A stretch of 64,000 bases of DNA from Bacillus sp. EB600 (GCF_024494385.1 NZ_JAEVLT010000001.1:124001-188000), one strand, 5' to 3'; positions 1 to 9,376 are shown, numbered from the stretch's first letter. Numbers and translations are program-made. Notes: generated by a model from the sequence alone, not told the origin.

Positions 1-370
1 ATAATGCTCCTACTCGTCGAAGCAATGACCTTAATCTTGCTAAAAGTTCTTCGATAGCAAACGGCTTCACAAGATAATCATCCGCACCGCTGTCAAGTCC
101 TGAAACACGATCAAGTACATTGTCTCTTGCCGTAATCATGATGATTGGAACCGTTTTATTGGCTTGTCTTAGTCTCCTGCACACCTCTAAACCATTTAAT
201 TCTGGCAACATCAAATCTAATAGGATAGCATCCCATTCTTCTGACAGCGACAGATTAAAGCCGCTTCTCCCATCAAAACAAACCCTAGTTTCATATCCTT
301 CATATTGCAGTTCAAGCTCAATAAACCTAGATAAATTTTTTTCATCTTCAATAATTAAGATCCTTGGCAT
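1..370 (-). CDS. Response regulator receiver domain, OmpR/PhoB type (5' part of gene)
   Basis: The reading frame starts at ATG 370 and runs off the left window edge without a stop, giving about 123 residues. It begins MPRILIIEDE and shows the usual receiver features: the acidic pair E9-D10, the phospho-acceptor Asp in AILLDLMLP, the conserved Thr in IMITAR and the Lys in DDYLVKPF. The GADDYLVKPFAIEELLARL stretch is typical of OmpR-family regulators, which then carry a winged-helix DNA-binding domain; that domain would lie outside the window. A GTG three codons upstream is an alternative start. The partner histidine kinase is not visible. Which system it belongs to cannot be told from the receiver alone. 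Confidence 0.93.
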   Translation of the reverse strand, partial: MPRILIIEDEKNLSRFIELELQYEGYETRVCFDGRSGFNLSLSEEWDAILLDLMLPELNGLEVCRRLRQANKTVPIIMITARDNVLDRVSGLDSGADDYLVKPFAIEELLARLRSLLRRVGAL

Positions 371-439
371 CCTATTCACACTCACACTTTAAATTTTTTA
401 AAATCATTTTAATGGAAGATTATAAAATTGCCTAATAAA

Positions 440-590
440 AGAAAAACACATGCAGGGAGAGCATGTGTTAGACAAAAAGGCTTTCATTAGTGGTGAGAAG
501 GATTCTTAGCAGCAGAAAATACACTTCTAAGCACTAATGAGATCGATTTACTGTTCGTACGCCGATGCAAATCCCCTTTTTCCATACTTC
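440..590 (-). ncRNA. Candidate small structured RNA with its own terminator
   Basis: The 285-base gap between mnmH and the response regulator gene holds ordered structure on the minus strand. An outer 8-bp helix pairs 485-492 with 532-539 (CATTAGTG/CACTAATG). An inner CTTAG/CTAAG helix pairs 505-509 with 527-531. A strong intrinsic terminator follows at 445-469. AT-rich sequence near 590-625 could hold a promoter. This would give a transcript of roughly 150 nt. It could instead be the 3' end of the mnmH transcript or a leader of the regulator gene. I do not recognise a known RNA family. Confidence 0.4.
445..469 (-). terminator. Intrinsic terminator
   Basis: A perfect 9-bp stem AACACATGC/GCATGTGTT with a 7-nt loop is followed on the minus strand by TTTCTTTT. 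It ends either the mnmH transcript or the candidate small RNA. Confidence 0.75.
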
Positions 591-655
591 TATATTTTAA
601 TTACTTTTTAAAAGAGGCAAATGAAAGTTACATTAAAATTTGATGAAAAGTATGT

Positions 656-1729
656 TTAAACGAATTGAGGCATTAAAGATAACTTTTCCATTTGGGCGGC
701 TATTTGGTTTGCTGCATCAAGCGGATTCTCCGCATAAATATCAAAAAATTCCCCTGAATACTCTTGGCGCTTGTAATCGTACATAGGATCATAATATCCT
801 TCAAGCAATGCTTGAATCATCTCTTTATACTGGCGGCGTTCAAGATTTTCTTCCAGCTCTTTTTTGATATCAACGTCCTTTAACCTTCTAAAGACTTTTT
901 CAAGCGACTCTTTTATAACATCAAAATACCACGGTTCTTGTTCATAAGGAACAATGTACTCTTTAGCAATATGGCTTACCCTCTGCTCGATTGGCATATG
1001 CACATGAAAGTTGATGCCGTTCATTTTTTTTTCCATTAATTCATCAGGCAGGGTAACTTTCCCAATCCGTTTACTCTCCGCTTCCATTAAAAAATAAGCT
1101 GTTCCGCTGATTTCTTTAGCCTTTTGAAATAAAAGAGAATCAAACTGTTTTTGGTTATGTCCATTCCCTAAGCCGACACCTCCAAAAATCGAGCCGCGAT
1201 GACGGGCCATGCCCTCTAAATCCAAAACAGGATATCCACGATGCTCAAGGATTTTCAGAATTTCTGTTTTACCTACCCCCGTGAGCCCATGGATCACGAC
1301 AGCCATTTCGGGAATCAGGTTAGGAATTTCCTCTAGAATAAATTGCCGGTAGGCTTTATAACCACCAGACAGTCGTTTAGCGTGAATTCCCGCAAAATCT
1401 AAAAACGTGACCACTGCTTTACTGCGCATCCCTCCCCGCCAACAATGAACTATTGGGTGCACATGTGCTTCACCTGCTCCTGCTGCATCCTTAATTGATT
1501 GCAGTAAAAAAGGAATTTTAGGGGAGACAATTTCCATCGCCCTCCACTTCGCCTGATCCTGTCCCACCTGTTTATAGATAGTACCAATTTCCTGTCTCTC
1601 TTCATTGGTAAACAAAGGGACATTAATAGCACCTGGAATGGCACCAGTTTCAAATTCAATCGGGGCACGAATATCAATGACAACCGGATGATCTATTTGA
1701 TAAAGCTCTTTAACTGTTATATCATTCAA
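656..1729 (-). CDS. mnmH: tRNA 2-selenouridine synthase MnmH (SelU/YbbB)
   Basis: MnmH replaces sulfur by selenium at the wobble 2-thiouridine of tRNA-Lys, -Glu and -Gln, via a geranylated intermediate, using selenophosphate. The protein has an N-terminal rhodanese domain (about residues 5-130) with the catalytic Cys96 in HCWRGGMRS, and a P-loop at residues 148-155 (GLTGVGKT) that binds the tRNA substrate in this family. The frame extends to a TTG at 1780, but the best ribosome site (TAGGAGC) lies 9-10 nt before the TTG at 1729, giving MNDITVKEL and about 357 aa. It implies that the genome also encodes SelD, which is not in this window. It stands alone between unrelated genes. Confidence 0.92.
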   Translation of the reverse strand: MNDITVKELYQIDHPVVIDIRAPIEFETGAIPGAINVPLFTNEERQEIGTIYKQVGQDQAKWRAMEIVSPKIPFLLQSIKDAAGAGEAHVHPIVHCWRGGMRSKAVVTFLDFAGIHAKRLSGGYKAYRQFILEEIPNLIPEMAVVIHGLTGVGKTEILKILEHRGYPVLDLEGMARHRGSIFGGVGLGNGHNQKQFDSLLFQKAKEISGTAYFLMEAESKRIGKVTLPDELMEKKMNGINFHVHMPIEQRVSHIAKEYIVPYEQEPWYFDVIKESLEKVFRRLKDVDIKKELEENLERRQYKEMIQALLEGYYDPMYDYKRQEYSGEFFDIYAENPLDAANQIAAQMEKLSLMPQFV

Positions 1730-1872
1730 AGTAAATACGCTCCTATTTAATAAATAAAACTTCCTTTTAGGAAGTCTCAATAAACACTTAGATTTTTCTT
1801 AGGATATCAACAATCCTATCAAAACGTGTATATGACAATTATATAGAAGATAATCAAATAGAGCAAACGTAT

Positions 1873-1909
1873 AAAAAAACGCAAGTTCCCGTTTAGCGAC
1901 GTAGGGACT
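1873..1909 (-). terminator. Probable intrinsic terminator
   Basis: AGTTCCC (1884-1890) can pair with GGGACT (1904-1909). On the minus strand the hairpin is followed by GCG and a run of seven T. It lies just downstream of the unknown gene at 1923-2501. Confidence 0.5.
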
Positions 1910-1922
1910 AATAGGAAAAGTA

Positions 1923-2501
1923 CTAATAAGTAAACGGTTCCCCAGTAAGCTTTCCGATTGATTGGCAAAATTCAGGCCATTTTTCCGGATAACAATCAGC
2001 TCCTTCACTGACATATGTTTTACTTTTCGTTTTAAGCTTTACTTTCCAATTCGTTTTTCCCAGGGTAATTCCTACTCCTGTTCCATAAAATGGTTCCCAC
2101 TCCCATATTTTCATAGCAATTACTTCCCGTTTACATTCATCTATATTCCCTAGCACCCTTAGGTAAGGTTCTCTTTCTCGTCTTCTATTTCCTTTATTAA
2201 TCCATTCAAAAAATGAAAAGCTTTTTTTGGAAAAGTTTATATTCACTTGATAGGTTATACCTTCATCACCATCCAGAATAACAGCTAAAAAATAAGGATA
2301 TTTATCTGGTGCAATGGAAATATTTCCTTCTTTCATATGAAATAAATCTTTTTTTCGGGTTACAATCGACTTAATATGTGATGGCAATAAAGGTTTATCA
2401 TGATCTGACACCCTCAGCTGATTTACCTCATAGCAAATCAAGGGAATGGATAATGGCCCTTTTTCATCTAATATAGAAATAATGGTTTCATATATTTTCA
2501 C
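1923..2501 (-). CDS. Conserved hypothetical protein, possible N-terminal winged helix
   Basis: A 192-aa frame starting with GTG at 2501 behind GGGTGAGGG. I do not recognise the family. The first 65 residues (MKIYETIISILDEKGPLS, then the segment ending IKSIVTRKKDLF) look like a HARE-type winged-helix module: a helix-turn-helix style start with a hydrophobic core and a basic recognition region. The rest is rich in aromatic and charged residues and ends ADCYPEKWPEFCQSIGKL, a possible small C-terminal domain with two Cys. There are no membrane segments or signal peptide. It is monocistronic, convergent with nothing, and separated from trpA by a terminator. Codon use looks like its neighbours. Confidence 0.7.
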   Translation of the reverse strand: MKIYETIISILDEKGPLSIPLICYEVNQLRVSDHDKPLLPSHIKSIVTRKKDLFHMKEGNISIAPDKYPYFLAVILDGDEGITYQVNINFSKKSFSFFEWINKGNRRREREPYLRVLGNIDECKREVIAMKIWEWEPFYGTGVGITLGKTNWKVKLKTKSKTYVSEGADCYPEKWPEFCQSIGKLTGEPFTY

Positions 2502-2611
2502 AATCCCTCACCCTTACACGTATCCCTTTTTGTTTTCAGCTTCCACTAAATTATAATGAAAAACTTTTTCGCATGCTGTAACAATTGGCACTTATTAAGC
2601 TTCTAGATAAT

Positions 2612-2643
2612 GAAAAAATCCACTCTTCCGAGTGGATTTTTTC
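2612..2643 (-). terminator. trp operon terminator
   Basis: GAAAAAATCCACTC and GAGTGGATTTTTTC form a perfect 14-bp stem around a TTCC loop just after the trpA stop. It is symmetrical and could act in both directions. Confidence 0.85.
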
Positions 2644-2644
2644 A

Positions 2645-3433
2645 TTATTTTACTACTTTTTGATCTGATTGGAGTACGGTTAGTAAGTTTTGTAATGATG
2701 GTATATCATTTTTTTCAAATAACTCAACGATCTTGCTTCCGACAATAACCCCGTCACAATAAGAGGCCAATTCTTTTACCTGATCTTCGTTTGAAATTCC
2801 GAAGCCAGCCAAAACCGGGATAGGACTAACATCCTTTACGGCTTTTAAAAATTTCCCTAAATCATGATCATATTCATGTCTTACACCCGTTATTCCCTTT
2901 ACAGTTACCGTGTACAGAAAGCCATTCCCTTTTTTCGCGATCATTTCAATCCTGTCCAGAGGAGTTGTCATCGTTACAAGTCGAATCAATTCAATACCTG
3001 CTTCTTTCAACTGCGGAGCAATGATGTCTTCCTCTTCAACCGGTAAGTCAGGAATAATACAGCCGTCAATTCCGGCCTGCTTGATATCATGAACAAATGT
3101 TTCAATCCCATATGTGTATACGGGATTCATATAGGTCATCATCACGAGTGGTACTTGGACCGATCCCCTGGCCTTTGCAACTTCTTTAATAATTGCCGTT
3201 AAAGTTGTTCCATTTTTAAGCGAGCGAATCCCTGCCAATTGGATTGTTGGTCCGTCAGCAACCGGATCAGAAAACGGGATGCCAATTTCAACAGCGGTGG
3301 CGCCAAATGCTTCCAGTGTGTGAAGACGTTCCGTCAGACAATCCAGCCCACCATCTCCAGCCATAATATATGGAACAAATGCTTTTAGGTTTCTTGTCTT
3401 TAAGTCATTAAATGCTTGTTGAATTCGGTTCAT
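2645..3433 (-). CDS. trpA: Tryptophan synthase alpha subunit
   Basis: TrpA cleaves indole-3-glycerol phosphate to indole and glyceraldehyde 3-phosphate and hands the indole to TrpB. The 262-aa length is normal for this TIM-barrel family. The catalytic Glu lies in [16 protein letters not shown] and the catalytic Asp in [13 protein letters not shown]. The phosphate-binding stretch [13 protein letters not shown] and VIVGSKIV are present near the C terminus. It overlaps trpB by 4 nt, which suggests translational coupling. It is the last gene of the operon and is followed directly by the terminator at 2612-2643. Confidence 0.98.
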   Translation of the reverse strand: MNRIQQAFNDLKTRNLKAFVPYIMAGDGGLDCLTERLHTLEAFGATAVEIGIPFSDPVADGPTIQLAGIRSLKNGTTLTAIIKEVAKARGSVQVPLVMMTYMNPVYTYGIETFVHDIKQAGIDGCIIPDLPVEEEDIIAPQLKEAGIELIRLVTMTTPLDRIEMIAKKGNGFLYTVTVKGITGVRHEYDHDLGKFLKAVKDVSPIPVLAGFGISNEDQVKELASYCDGVIVGSKIVELFEKNDIPSLQNLLTVLQSDQKVVK

Positions 3434-4635
3434 GCTTTATTCTCCCTTCCCATGATTGCTCTGACCTGATCGACGTCCTTATCGCCTCTTCCAGAAAGGC
3501 AGACGATAATACTTTCAGTTTTATCCATTGTTGCAGCTAGCTTTAGCGCATATGCAACAGCATGAGAACTTTCGAGAGCTGGAATAATCCCCTCCAGCTT
3601 CGTCAAAATTCCAAATGCCTCGAGTGCTTCTTTGTCCGTAATGGATTCATAAACGGCACGACCGGTTTCCTTAAAATAACTATGCTCCGGACCAACACCA
3701 GGATAATCTAAACCTGCGGAAATTGAGAAGGCTTCTTGAACCTGACCATCCTGATCCTGTAATACATACATGAGAGCACCATGGAGGACTCCTGGTCTGC
3801 CCTTTGTCAACGAAGCAGCATGATAGTCTGTATCAATCCCTTTACCTGCAGCTTCAACCCCATAAAGCTTAACTTCCTTATCTTCAACGAACGGATAAAA
3901 CAATCCCATTGAATTACTGCCGCCGCCAATCGCTGCAACGAGTGCCTCAGGGAGTTTTCCTTCCCGCTCAAGAAATTGTTCCTTTGCTTCCTTTCCGATC
4001 ACACTTTGAAAATCACGAACGATTTTCGGGAAAGGATGCGGTCCGGCAACAGAACCGAGAAGATAATGGGTGTCATCCACATTTGCAACCCAATAGCGGA
4101 GGGCTTCGTTTACTGCATCCTTTAAAGTGGAACTACCTGATGTAACACTAACGACCTTTGCTCCAAGCAATTCCATTCGAAAAACATTTAATGCCTGCCG
4201 TTTAATATCTTCCGCGCCCATAAAAATAATGCATTCAAGATTCATTAATGCACACACCGTTGCTGTGGCAACACCATGCTGACCTGCACCCGTTTCAGCG
4301 ACAATCTTTCTTTTTCCCATTCTAACTGCTAAGAGAGCCTGCCCAATAGCATTGTTTATTTTATGGGCACCTGTATGATTCAAATCCTCGCGTTTCAGAT
4401 AAATTTTGGCTCCCCCCGCATAGGTCGTAAGGTTTTCTGCTAAATAAAGCGGCGTCTGCCTGCCGACGTATTGTGATAGTAGCCGCTGGAATTCTGCCTG
4501 GAATGCCGGATCAATCTTTGCTTCCTCATAAGCAGCATCCAATTCAAGAACGGCTTTCATTAGTGTTTCCGGTACATACCTGCCGCCAAATATGCCAAAA
4601 TGTCCTCTTTCATCTGGTAATGTATATGATTTCAT
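3430..4635 (-). CDS. trpB: Tryptophan synthase beta subunit
   Basis: TrpB condenses indole with serine to give tryptophan in a PLP-dependent reaction, as an alpha2beta2 complex with TrpA. The 401-aa protein shows the PLP-binding Lys in [14 protein letters not shown], the GAGQHG loop and the glycine-rich phosphate site [11 protein letters not shown]. The Cys/Ser region near the C terminus is [10 protein letters not shown]. It has the usual TrpB1 form expected when TrpA is encoded next door. It overlaps trpF and trpA by 4 nt each. Confidence 0.98.
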   Translation of the reverse strand: MKSYTLPDERGHFGIFGGRYVPETLMKAVLELDAAYEEAKIDPAFQAEFQRLLSQYVGRQTPLYLAENLTTYAGGAKIYLKREDLNHTGAHKINNAIGQALLAVRMGKRKIVAETGAGQHGVATATVCALMNLECIIFMGAEDIKRQALNVFRMELLGAKVVSVTSGSSTLKDAVNEALRYWVANVDDTHYLLGSVAGPHPFPKIVRDFQSVIGKEAKEQFLEREGKLPEALVAAIGGGSNSMGLFYPFVEDKEVKLYGVEAAGKGIDTDYHAASLTKGRPGVLHGALMYVLQDQDGQVQEAFSISAGLDYPGVGPEHSYFKETGRAVYESITDKEALEAFGILTKLEGIIPALESSHAVAYALKLAATMDKTESIIVCLSGRGDKDVDQVRAIMGRENKA

Positions 4636-5258
4636 CGTAGTTTCCTCCCAGTTCGATTGCCTTTCACCTTATCAATAAACCTCTGTATTTTTTGTACATC
4701 TTTTTTTCCGTCTGTTTCTACCCCGCTACTGACATCTACCATATATGGTTGGGCTTCGCCTAGGGCTTTGATCACATTTCCCTCGTTTAATCCTCCGGCA
4801 AGGATAATTTTCTTTCCAAATGAATCCTGATTCTTTAGGATGCTCCAATCAAATACCAACCCGTTTCCACCATGGTATTTTCCCTTCGGTCCATCAAGTA
4901 AAAGAAATTCACATGGAAACTGCTTAAGCTCAGCTAAGCGATCTTTCCCTTCAACGCTGTAGGCTTTAATAACTGGTAAAGAAAGACCCCTGCAAAATTC
5001 AGGTGATTCATTTCCATGTAATTGCACATGTGTCAATCCAACTTTTGCTGCGATTCTTTCAATTTCCGCTTGTTCTTCATTAACAAATACGCCGACTTTC
5101 ATAATATCGTCTGGCAATTCTGCAATAATCTCTCTTGCTTTTTCCTCTTCAATTCTTCGCTTACTTTCTGCAAAAACAAATCCGATTGCATCTGCCCCAG
5201 AATCCACCGCTGCCAATGCTGTGTTAACATCGGTAATTCCACAAATTTTCACCTTCAT
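4632..5258 (-). CDS. trpF: Phosphoribosylanthranilate isomerase
   Basis: TrpF converts N-(5-phosphoribosyl)anthranilate to the carboxyphenylamino-deoxyribulose phosphate used by TrpC. The 208-aa TIM barrel starts [10 protein letters not shown]; the catalytic Cys sits in KICG and the catalytic Asp in [13 protein letters not shown]. The phosphate-binding [11 protein letters not shown] and VDVSSGVET are present. It is a separate gene, not fused to trpC as in enterobacteria. Its start abuts the trpC stop and its end overlaps trpB by 4 nt. Confidence 0.97.
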   Translation of the reverse strand: MKVKICGITDVNTALAAVDSGADAIGFVFAESKRRIEEEKAREIIAELPDDIMKVGVFVNEEQAEIERIAAKVGLTHVQLHGNESPEFCRGLSLPVIKAYSVEGKDRLAELKQFPCEFLLLDGPKGKYHGGNGLVFDWSILKNQDSFGKKIILAGGLNEGNVIKALGEAQPYMVDVSSGVETDGKKDVQKIQRFIDKVKGNRTGRKLR

Positions 5259-6046
5259 TACTCGATCACCTTATTAACTGGAAGTCTGAAGGACCCTAAT
5301 AGTTGTTTTACATCGGGACTTTTCATTAGAGATTCCCCTACTAAAATCCCATTTGCTCCTGCCATCCTTACCTTCTCTACATCTTTTTTTTGATGGATGC
5401 CGCTTTCACTAATTAAGTAAGCACCGGCCTTTTTAACTAACGGTCCTAATTTTCCGACAACATCTAATGAAACGTTAAATGTTTTTAGATCACGGTTATT
5501 TACACCAATCAGCCTTGCACCAGTTATTAGTGCCTTATCTAGTTCCTCACGATTATGGACCTCCAACAAAACTTCTAAATCAAGACCTCTTGCATATTGA
5601 TAAAGTTCGTTTAATTTCGCTTGATCCATCGCAGCAGCAATTAAAAGAATAAGGTCTGCCCCACTTGCTGCAGCTGCATCAATTTGGACAGGATCAATAA
5701 TAAAATCCTTACAAAGTACCGGAATATCAACAACGGCCTTGACCGCTGTTAAATCTTCGTATGATCCTTTAAAAAAGGTGTGGTCAGTTAAAACAGAAAT
5801 TGCTGAAGCTCCGTTTTTTTCATATGTCTGGGCCTGTTCAGCTGGTTCAACTTCCGTATTAATCACGCCTTTTGAAGGTGAAGCCCGTTTAAATTCGGCG
5901 ATAACAGCAATTTCCTCTTCGTTTTGAAGCCTTTGTAGTAACGACCTTCTTGGAAAAGAGCAATCTTTAAATTTTTGTTTGCTCGCTTTTAAGCTTTCAA
6001 TTTCTCCTTTTTTTTCATGAAGTATCCGGTCTAAAATTGTTTCCAA
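5258..6046 (-). CDS. trpC: Indole-3-glycerol-phosphate synthase
   Basis: TrpC closes the indole ring to give indole-3-glycerol phosphate. The 262-aa protein begins METILDRILHEKKGEI. It has the conserved VIAEFKRASPSKG (catalytic Lys), the Lys in VLCKDFIIDP, LLEVHNREELDKAL, GVNNRDLKTF and SESGIHQKKDV with the C-terminal phosphate site GANGILVGESLM. Its length is that of the free-standing Bacillus enzyme. It lies one base after trpD and abuts trpF. Confidence 0.98.
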   Translation of the reverse strand: METILDRILHEKKGEIESLKASKQKFKDCSFPRRSLLQRLQNEEEIAVIAEFKRASPSKGVINTEVEPAEQAQTYEKNGASAISVLTDHTFFKGSYEDLTAVKAVVDIPVLCKDFIIDPVQIDAAAASGADLILLIAAAMDQAKLNELYQYARGLDLEVLLEVHNREELDKALITGARLIGVNNRDLKTFNVSLDVVGKLGPLVKKAGAYLISESGIHQKKDVEKVRMAGANGILVGESLMKSPDVKQLLGSFRLPVNKVIE

Positions 6047-7075
6047 TTAGATAACCTCCTTATGAGCCAGACTTGATTTTTCAATTAATAGGTTGAGCTT
6101 TTCAAAGGCTGCGCCACTATCGATACTCTCAGCTGCAACTTTAATTCCTTCTTGAATGGTTTCAGCCTTTTTCGCAGTAAAGATTCCAATCCCAGCATTG
6201 AGTAATACAGTGTCCCGATATGCTCCTTTTTCACCTTTTAAGACACCTAATAAGATTTCGGCATTTTGCGCTGCGTCTCCTCCTTTTATCATGCTGTTAT
6301 CATACTCAGGAAGACCTATATCTTTAGGAGTAAACGATTTGGATGTAATGACCCCATCATTTAAAATTGTCACAAAGGTTTCGCCTTGAAGCGAGGCTTC
6401 ATCCATGTTACCTGCCCCGTTTAAAACAGTTGCCCGTTTTCGTCCCAGTGCCTTTAACACTTCAGCTATCGGTTCAAGAATTTCCCTATTATTTACCCCA
6501 AGCATTTGGTAGTCAAGACTAATTGGATTTGTCAGCGGCCCAATATAGTTAAAAACAGTTGGTATTTTAAGCTGCTTTCGAACAGCATTAACTTTTTTCA
6601 ATTTTGGATGGACATGCGGTGCGTATAAAAAGGCAATCCCTATTTCTTTTAGAATTTCTTCCGTTTTTTCAAATGGTAAATTCAATTCAATGCCTAAAGC
6701 CTCCAGAACATCCGCACTGCCGGTTTTACTTGAGATGCTTCTGTTTCCATGTTTTCCAACCATAATACCTGCACCTGCGATGACAAACGCAGAGGTTGTG
6801 CTGATATTAAAGCTTGATGAACCATCGCCGCCTGTTCCGCAATTATCCAGAACATTCGGATATTTTTCTTTAAATCCGACGGAATAATCCAGTAATGCCC
6901 TTACTATTCCTGCAATTTCCTCAACTGTTTCACCTTTTGATTTTAAGCCCATTAAGAAAGCAGCAATTTCACTTTCTGTTACTTCTTCATCATGCAAAAC
7001 CGTTTGAAATGCTTCCTTCATTTGCTCTTCTGTAAATGATTTTTGTTCAGCTAATTGGAGTAAAAAATTCTTCAT
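6047..7075 (-). CDS. trpD: Anthranilate phosphoribosyltransferase
   Basis: TrpD transfers a phosphoribosyl group from PRPP to anthranilate. The 342-aa protein carries the PRPP-binding DNCGTGGDGSSSFNIST, VGKHGNRSISSKTGSADVLEALG, and the C-terminal half that closes the active site, starting from YAPHVHP. An AGGAAGATG ribosome site precedes ATG 7075. The start lies inside the 3' end of trpG, so the two overlap by 29 nt and are probably translationally coupled. The two proteins are not fused, unlike E. coli TrpGD. Confidence 0.98.
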   Translation of the reverse strand: MKNFLLQLAEQKSFTEEQMKEAFQTVLHDEEVTESEIAAFLMGLKSKGETVEEIAGIVRALLDYSVGFKEKYPNVLDNCGTGGDGSSSFNISTTSAFVIAGAGIMVGKHGNRSISSKTGSADVLEALGIELNLPFEKTEEILKEIGIAFLYAPHVHPKLKKVNAVRKQLKIPTVFNYIGPLTNPISLDYQMLGVNNREILEPIAEVLKALGRKRATVLNGAGNMDEASLQGETFVTILNDGVITSKSFTPKDIGLPEYDNSMIKGGDAAQNAEILLGVLKGEKGAYRDTVLLNAGIGIFTAKKAETIQEGIKVAAESIDSGAAFEKLNLLIEKSSLAHKEVI

Positions 7076-7655
7076 TTTGCATCTTCCTTTCTGTTCCCGC
7101 TAAAAAGTTTTTAAGGATTTGTTTACCTGATGGTGTGCCAATCGATTCGGGATGAAATTGCAAACCATAGACAGGGTACGTTCGATGACGAATTGCCATT
7201 ATTTCCTGGTCATCCATTGCTTCTGCCGTGCACTCCAATTCTTCCGGCAGCGTGCTTTTATCAATTGAGAGTGAGTGATATCTCATCACTTCCAAAGGGC
7301 TTGATAAGTAGTTAAATAAGGTGCCATCATGGGTTATTTTTGATGTTTTGCCATGCTTAATGGTGCTTGCCCGCTTTATAACAGCGCCGAAGGCATACCC
7401 GATTGCCTGGTGTCCAAGGCATATTCCTAAAATCGGAATCGACTTATAAAAGCTGCGGACTACTTCTACACAAACACCGGCATCTTCGGGTTTTCCAGGT
7501 CCTGGTGAGAGAATAATCGCCTTTGGATTCATCTCCTTGATTTCCTCCATCTTTAATTGATTATTCCGAACTACTTTTACGTCCTCCCCTAATTCCCCCA
7601 AATATTGATAAAGATTGAATGTAAATGAGTCAAAATTATCGATCAATAGGATCAT
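7047..7655 (-). CDS. trpG: Anthranilate synthase glutamine amidotransferase subunit
   Basis: TrpG supplies ammonia from glutamine to TrpE. The 202-aa class I amidotransferase has the oxyanion stretch LSPGPGKPEDAG, the nucleophile Cys in PILGICLGHQAIG, and the His-Glu pair in GLQFHPESIGT. In B. subtilis the corresponding subunit (PabA) is encoded in the folate operon and shared with PABA synthesis. Here it is within the trp operon, between trpE and trpD, so it may be dedicated to tryptophan. Whether it also serves folate synthesis depends on whether another pabA exists elsewhere. Confidence 0.95.
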   Translation of the reverse strand: MILLIDNFDSFTFNLYQYLGELGEDVKVVRNNQLKMEEIKEMNPKAIILSPGPGKPEDAGVCVEVVRSFYKSIPILGICLGHQAIGYAFGAVIKRASTIKHGKTSKITHDGTLFNYLSSPLEVMRYHSLSIDKSTLPEELECTAEAMDDQEIMAIRHRTYPVYGLQFHPESIGTPSGKQILKNFLAGTERKMQNEEFFTPIS

Positions 7656-7657
7656 TG

Positions 7658-9040
7658 TTATCCCTCCAAAAAAGACCTTAGTTTATTGATGGTTTCTTCA
7701 TATTCCATTTCAGGATTCGAATCATAAACGATTCCGGCACCGGCCTGAATATAGGCCATTCCATCTTTTAATATCATCGTCCGAATCGCAAGTGCAAAAT
7801 CCATATTTCCGTTCGCAGATAAATATCCAATTGCACCTGAGTATAGACCCCTTTTTGAATTTTCTAAATGATTAATTATTTCCATTGCCCTGATTTTCGG
7901 AGCCCCTGATACCGTGCCTGCCGGGATACAAGCAGCAAGTGCATCTAACGGGGTTTTATCATCCCTAAGATCACCGCTGACCTCTGAAACAAGGTGCATC
8001 ACATGACGAAAACGCTCCACTTCTTTGTATTTATCCACTTTGACAGTTCCAAACTTACTAACCTTGCCAAGATCATTCCGCCCTAGATCGACAAGCATTT
8101 TGTGCTCTGCCAGCTCCTTTTCATCAGCTTGTAAATTCTTTTCATTGGTAAGGTCCTCTTCGCTCGTTTTCCCTCTTTTTCTCGTTCCTGCAATTGGGTT
8201 GGTGATGACTTGTTTTCCCCGTGTTTTAATGAGACTTTCCGGTGATGAACCAATCACGGTATAGCTTTCAAAATCAATATAGTACATATACGGAGTTGGA
8301 TTAGTGGAACGATGCTTCCGGTAAAGGGATAAAGGGTTTCCAGTAAAGGCTGATTTCATCCTCTGTGATGGAACAACCTGAAAAATATCGCCGTTTACAA
8401 TATGTTCTTTAGCAATCTCAACATTTCTCATAAATTCTTCCTTTGATGTCTCAGGCTCGAACCCTGCAAAGGAAAATGAATCGATTTCTTGATGCAGATA
8501 AGGCTTTTTCAGTTCCTCTAACCTTACTTGCACTCTACACATCACCTCTTGTTCATCTGTTTCTTCTAAGAGTGGCGTGCCAATGATCAATACCTTTTCT
8601 TCAAGATGGTCAAAAACAATTACATCCTCATAAAACATAAGATGAGTATCAGGCATTTGTAATTCATCTTCCAACTCAGACCCGATCTCTTCAAGTTGAC
8701 GAACAATATCATAGCCAATGTAACCAACTGCCCCTGATATAAAAGGATAAGGCAAATCCTCTATATCTCTGCTCGGAAGCAAGGTTTTAATGACATCCAG
8801 CGGATTTCCGTTAATGGTAACTCTCTTTCCATTTCTCTTAACAATTTCATTTTTATTTCCGGATGAGAAAAACTCCATGGCCGGGTCTGCACCGATAAAC
8901 GAAAAACGACCCGATTCATTGTATTTATGTGAGCTTTCTAATAAAAACTTTTTAGGACCAGATATTTTTTGCAAAATCGCAATCGGTGTTAACGTATCAC
9001 CTTTAACTTCCCTTACAACGTAGCTACTATTTATTTTCAT
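7658..9040 (-). CDS. trpE: Anthranilate synthase component I
   Basis: TrpE makes anthranilate from chorismate. The 460-aa protein has the N-terminal regulatory region, with LLESSHKYNESGRFSF resembling the tryptophan-binding LLES motif that gives feedback inhibition. The C-terminal chorismate-binding domain carries IFQVVPSQR, NPTPYMYYID, GSSPESL, NPIAGTRKRG, the DLGRNDLG metal site, FRHVMHLVSEV and AGAGIVYDSNPEMEYEET. It starts at ATG 9040 behind TAAGGAG. It is the first structural gene after the two T-box leaders and lies 2 nt from trpG. Confidence 0.98.
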   Translation of the reverse strand: MKINSSYVVREVKGDTLTPIAILQKISGPKKFLLESSHKYNESGRFSFIGADPAMEFFSSGNKNEIVKRNGKRVTINGNPLDVIKTLLPSRDIEDLPYPFISGAVGYIGYDIVRQLEEIGSELEDELQMPDTHLMFYEDVIVFDHLEEKVLIIGTPLLEETDEQEVMCRVQVRLEELKKPYLHQEIDSFSFAGFEPETSKEEFMRNVEIAKEHIVNGDIFQVVPSQRMKSAFTGNPLSLYRKHRSTNPTPYMYYIDFESYTVIGSSPESLIKTRGKQVITNPIAGTRKRGKTSEEDLTNEKNLQADEKELAEHKMLVDLGRNDLGKVSKFGTVKVDKYKEVERFRHVMHLVSEVSGDLRDDKTPLDALAACIPAGTVSGAPKIRAMEIINHLENSKRGLYSGAIGYLSANGNMDFALAIRTMILKDGMAYIQAGAGIVYDSNPEMEYEETINKLRSFLEG

Positions 9041-9070
9041 ATTTTCATTCTCCTTATTGAAAAATAAAAA

Positions 9071-9340
9071 TCGCCCTCTATATACATAAAAAGTTTATGC
9101 ATATAGAGGGCGATTCTTGTGACCGCGGTGCCACCTCCATTTGAAACAGAAAAACCTGTTTCCTCTGTTCAGATACTAGTCTGGCGACTGATATCCTATC
9201 CTTTTAACGGTGGAACTCCGTGCAGCCCTACTTTATTGTTCAGGCTGCCGCTTGCAAGCCCATTCCACAAATCCACTCTTACCGGGCTCTCACCTTCCCC
9301 GGCTCTCTGCAAAGAATGATTAAAATGTGTACTCTTCTTG
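9071..9340 (-). promoter_or_regulatory. Proximal T-box riboswitch of the trp operon (specifier UGG)
   Basis: On the minus strand this leader has the T-box sequence GGTGGCACCGCGG (9121-9133 region), followed by a terminator with a very long stem (TCGCCCTCTATAT... loop ...AGAGGGCGA, 9071-9113). Stem I elements are visible upstream: AAGAGTA, the GAGAG turn and the GGTGAGAG loop. The specifier is read as UGG (Trp) at 9260-9262, in GAATGGGC; this aligns with GAATGGAC in the distal copy. Uncharged tRNA-Trp would stabilise the antiterminator and allow trp transcription. Confidence 0.88.
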
Positions 9341-9376
9341 CGCAACGCTTTTCTAGATTAAATTTAAATACAAAAA

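Noticed and set aside
1799..2014. 71-aa reading frame on the minus strand
   Set aside because: It overlaps the 3' end of the 192-aa unknown gene in another frame, includes the terminator region and has no ribosome site.
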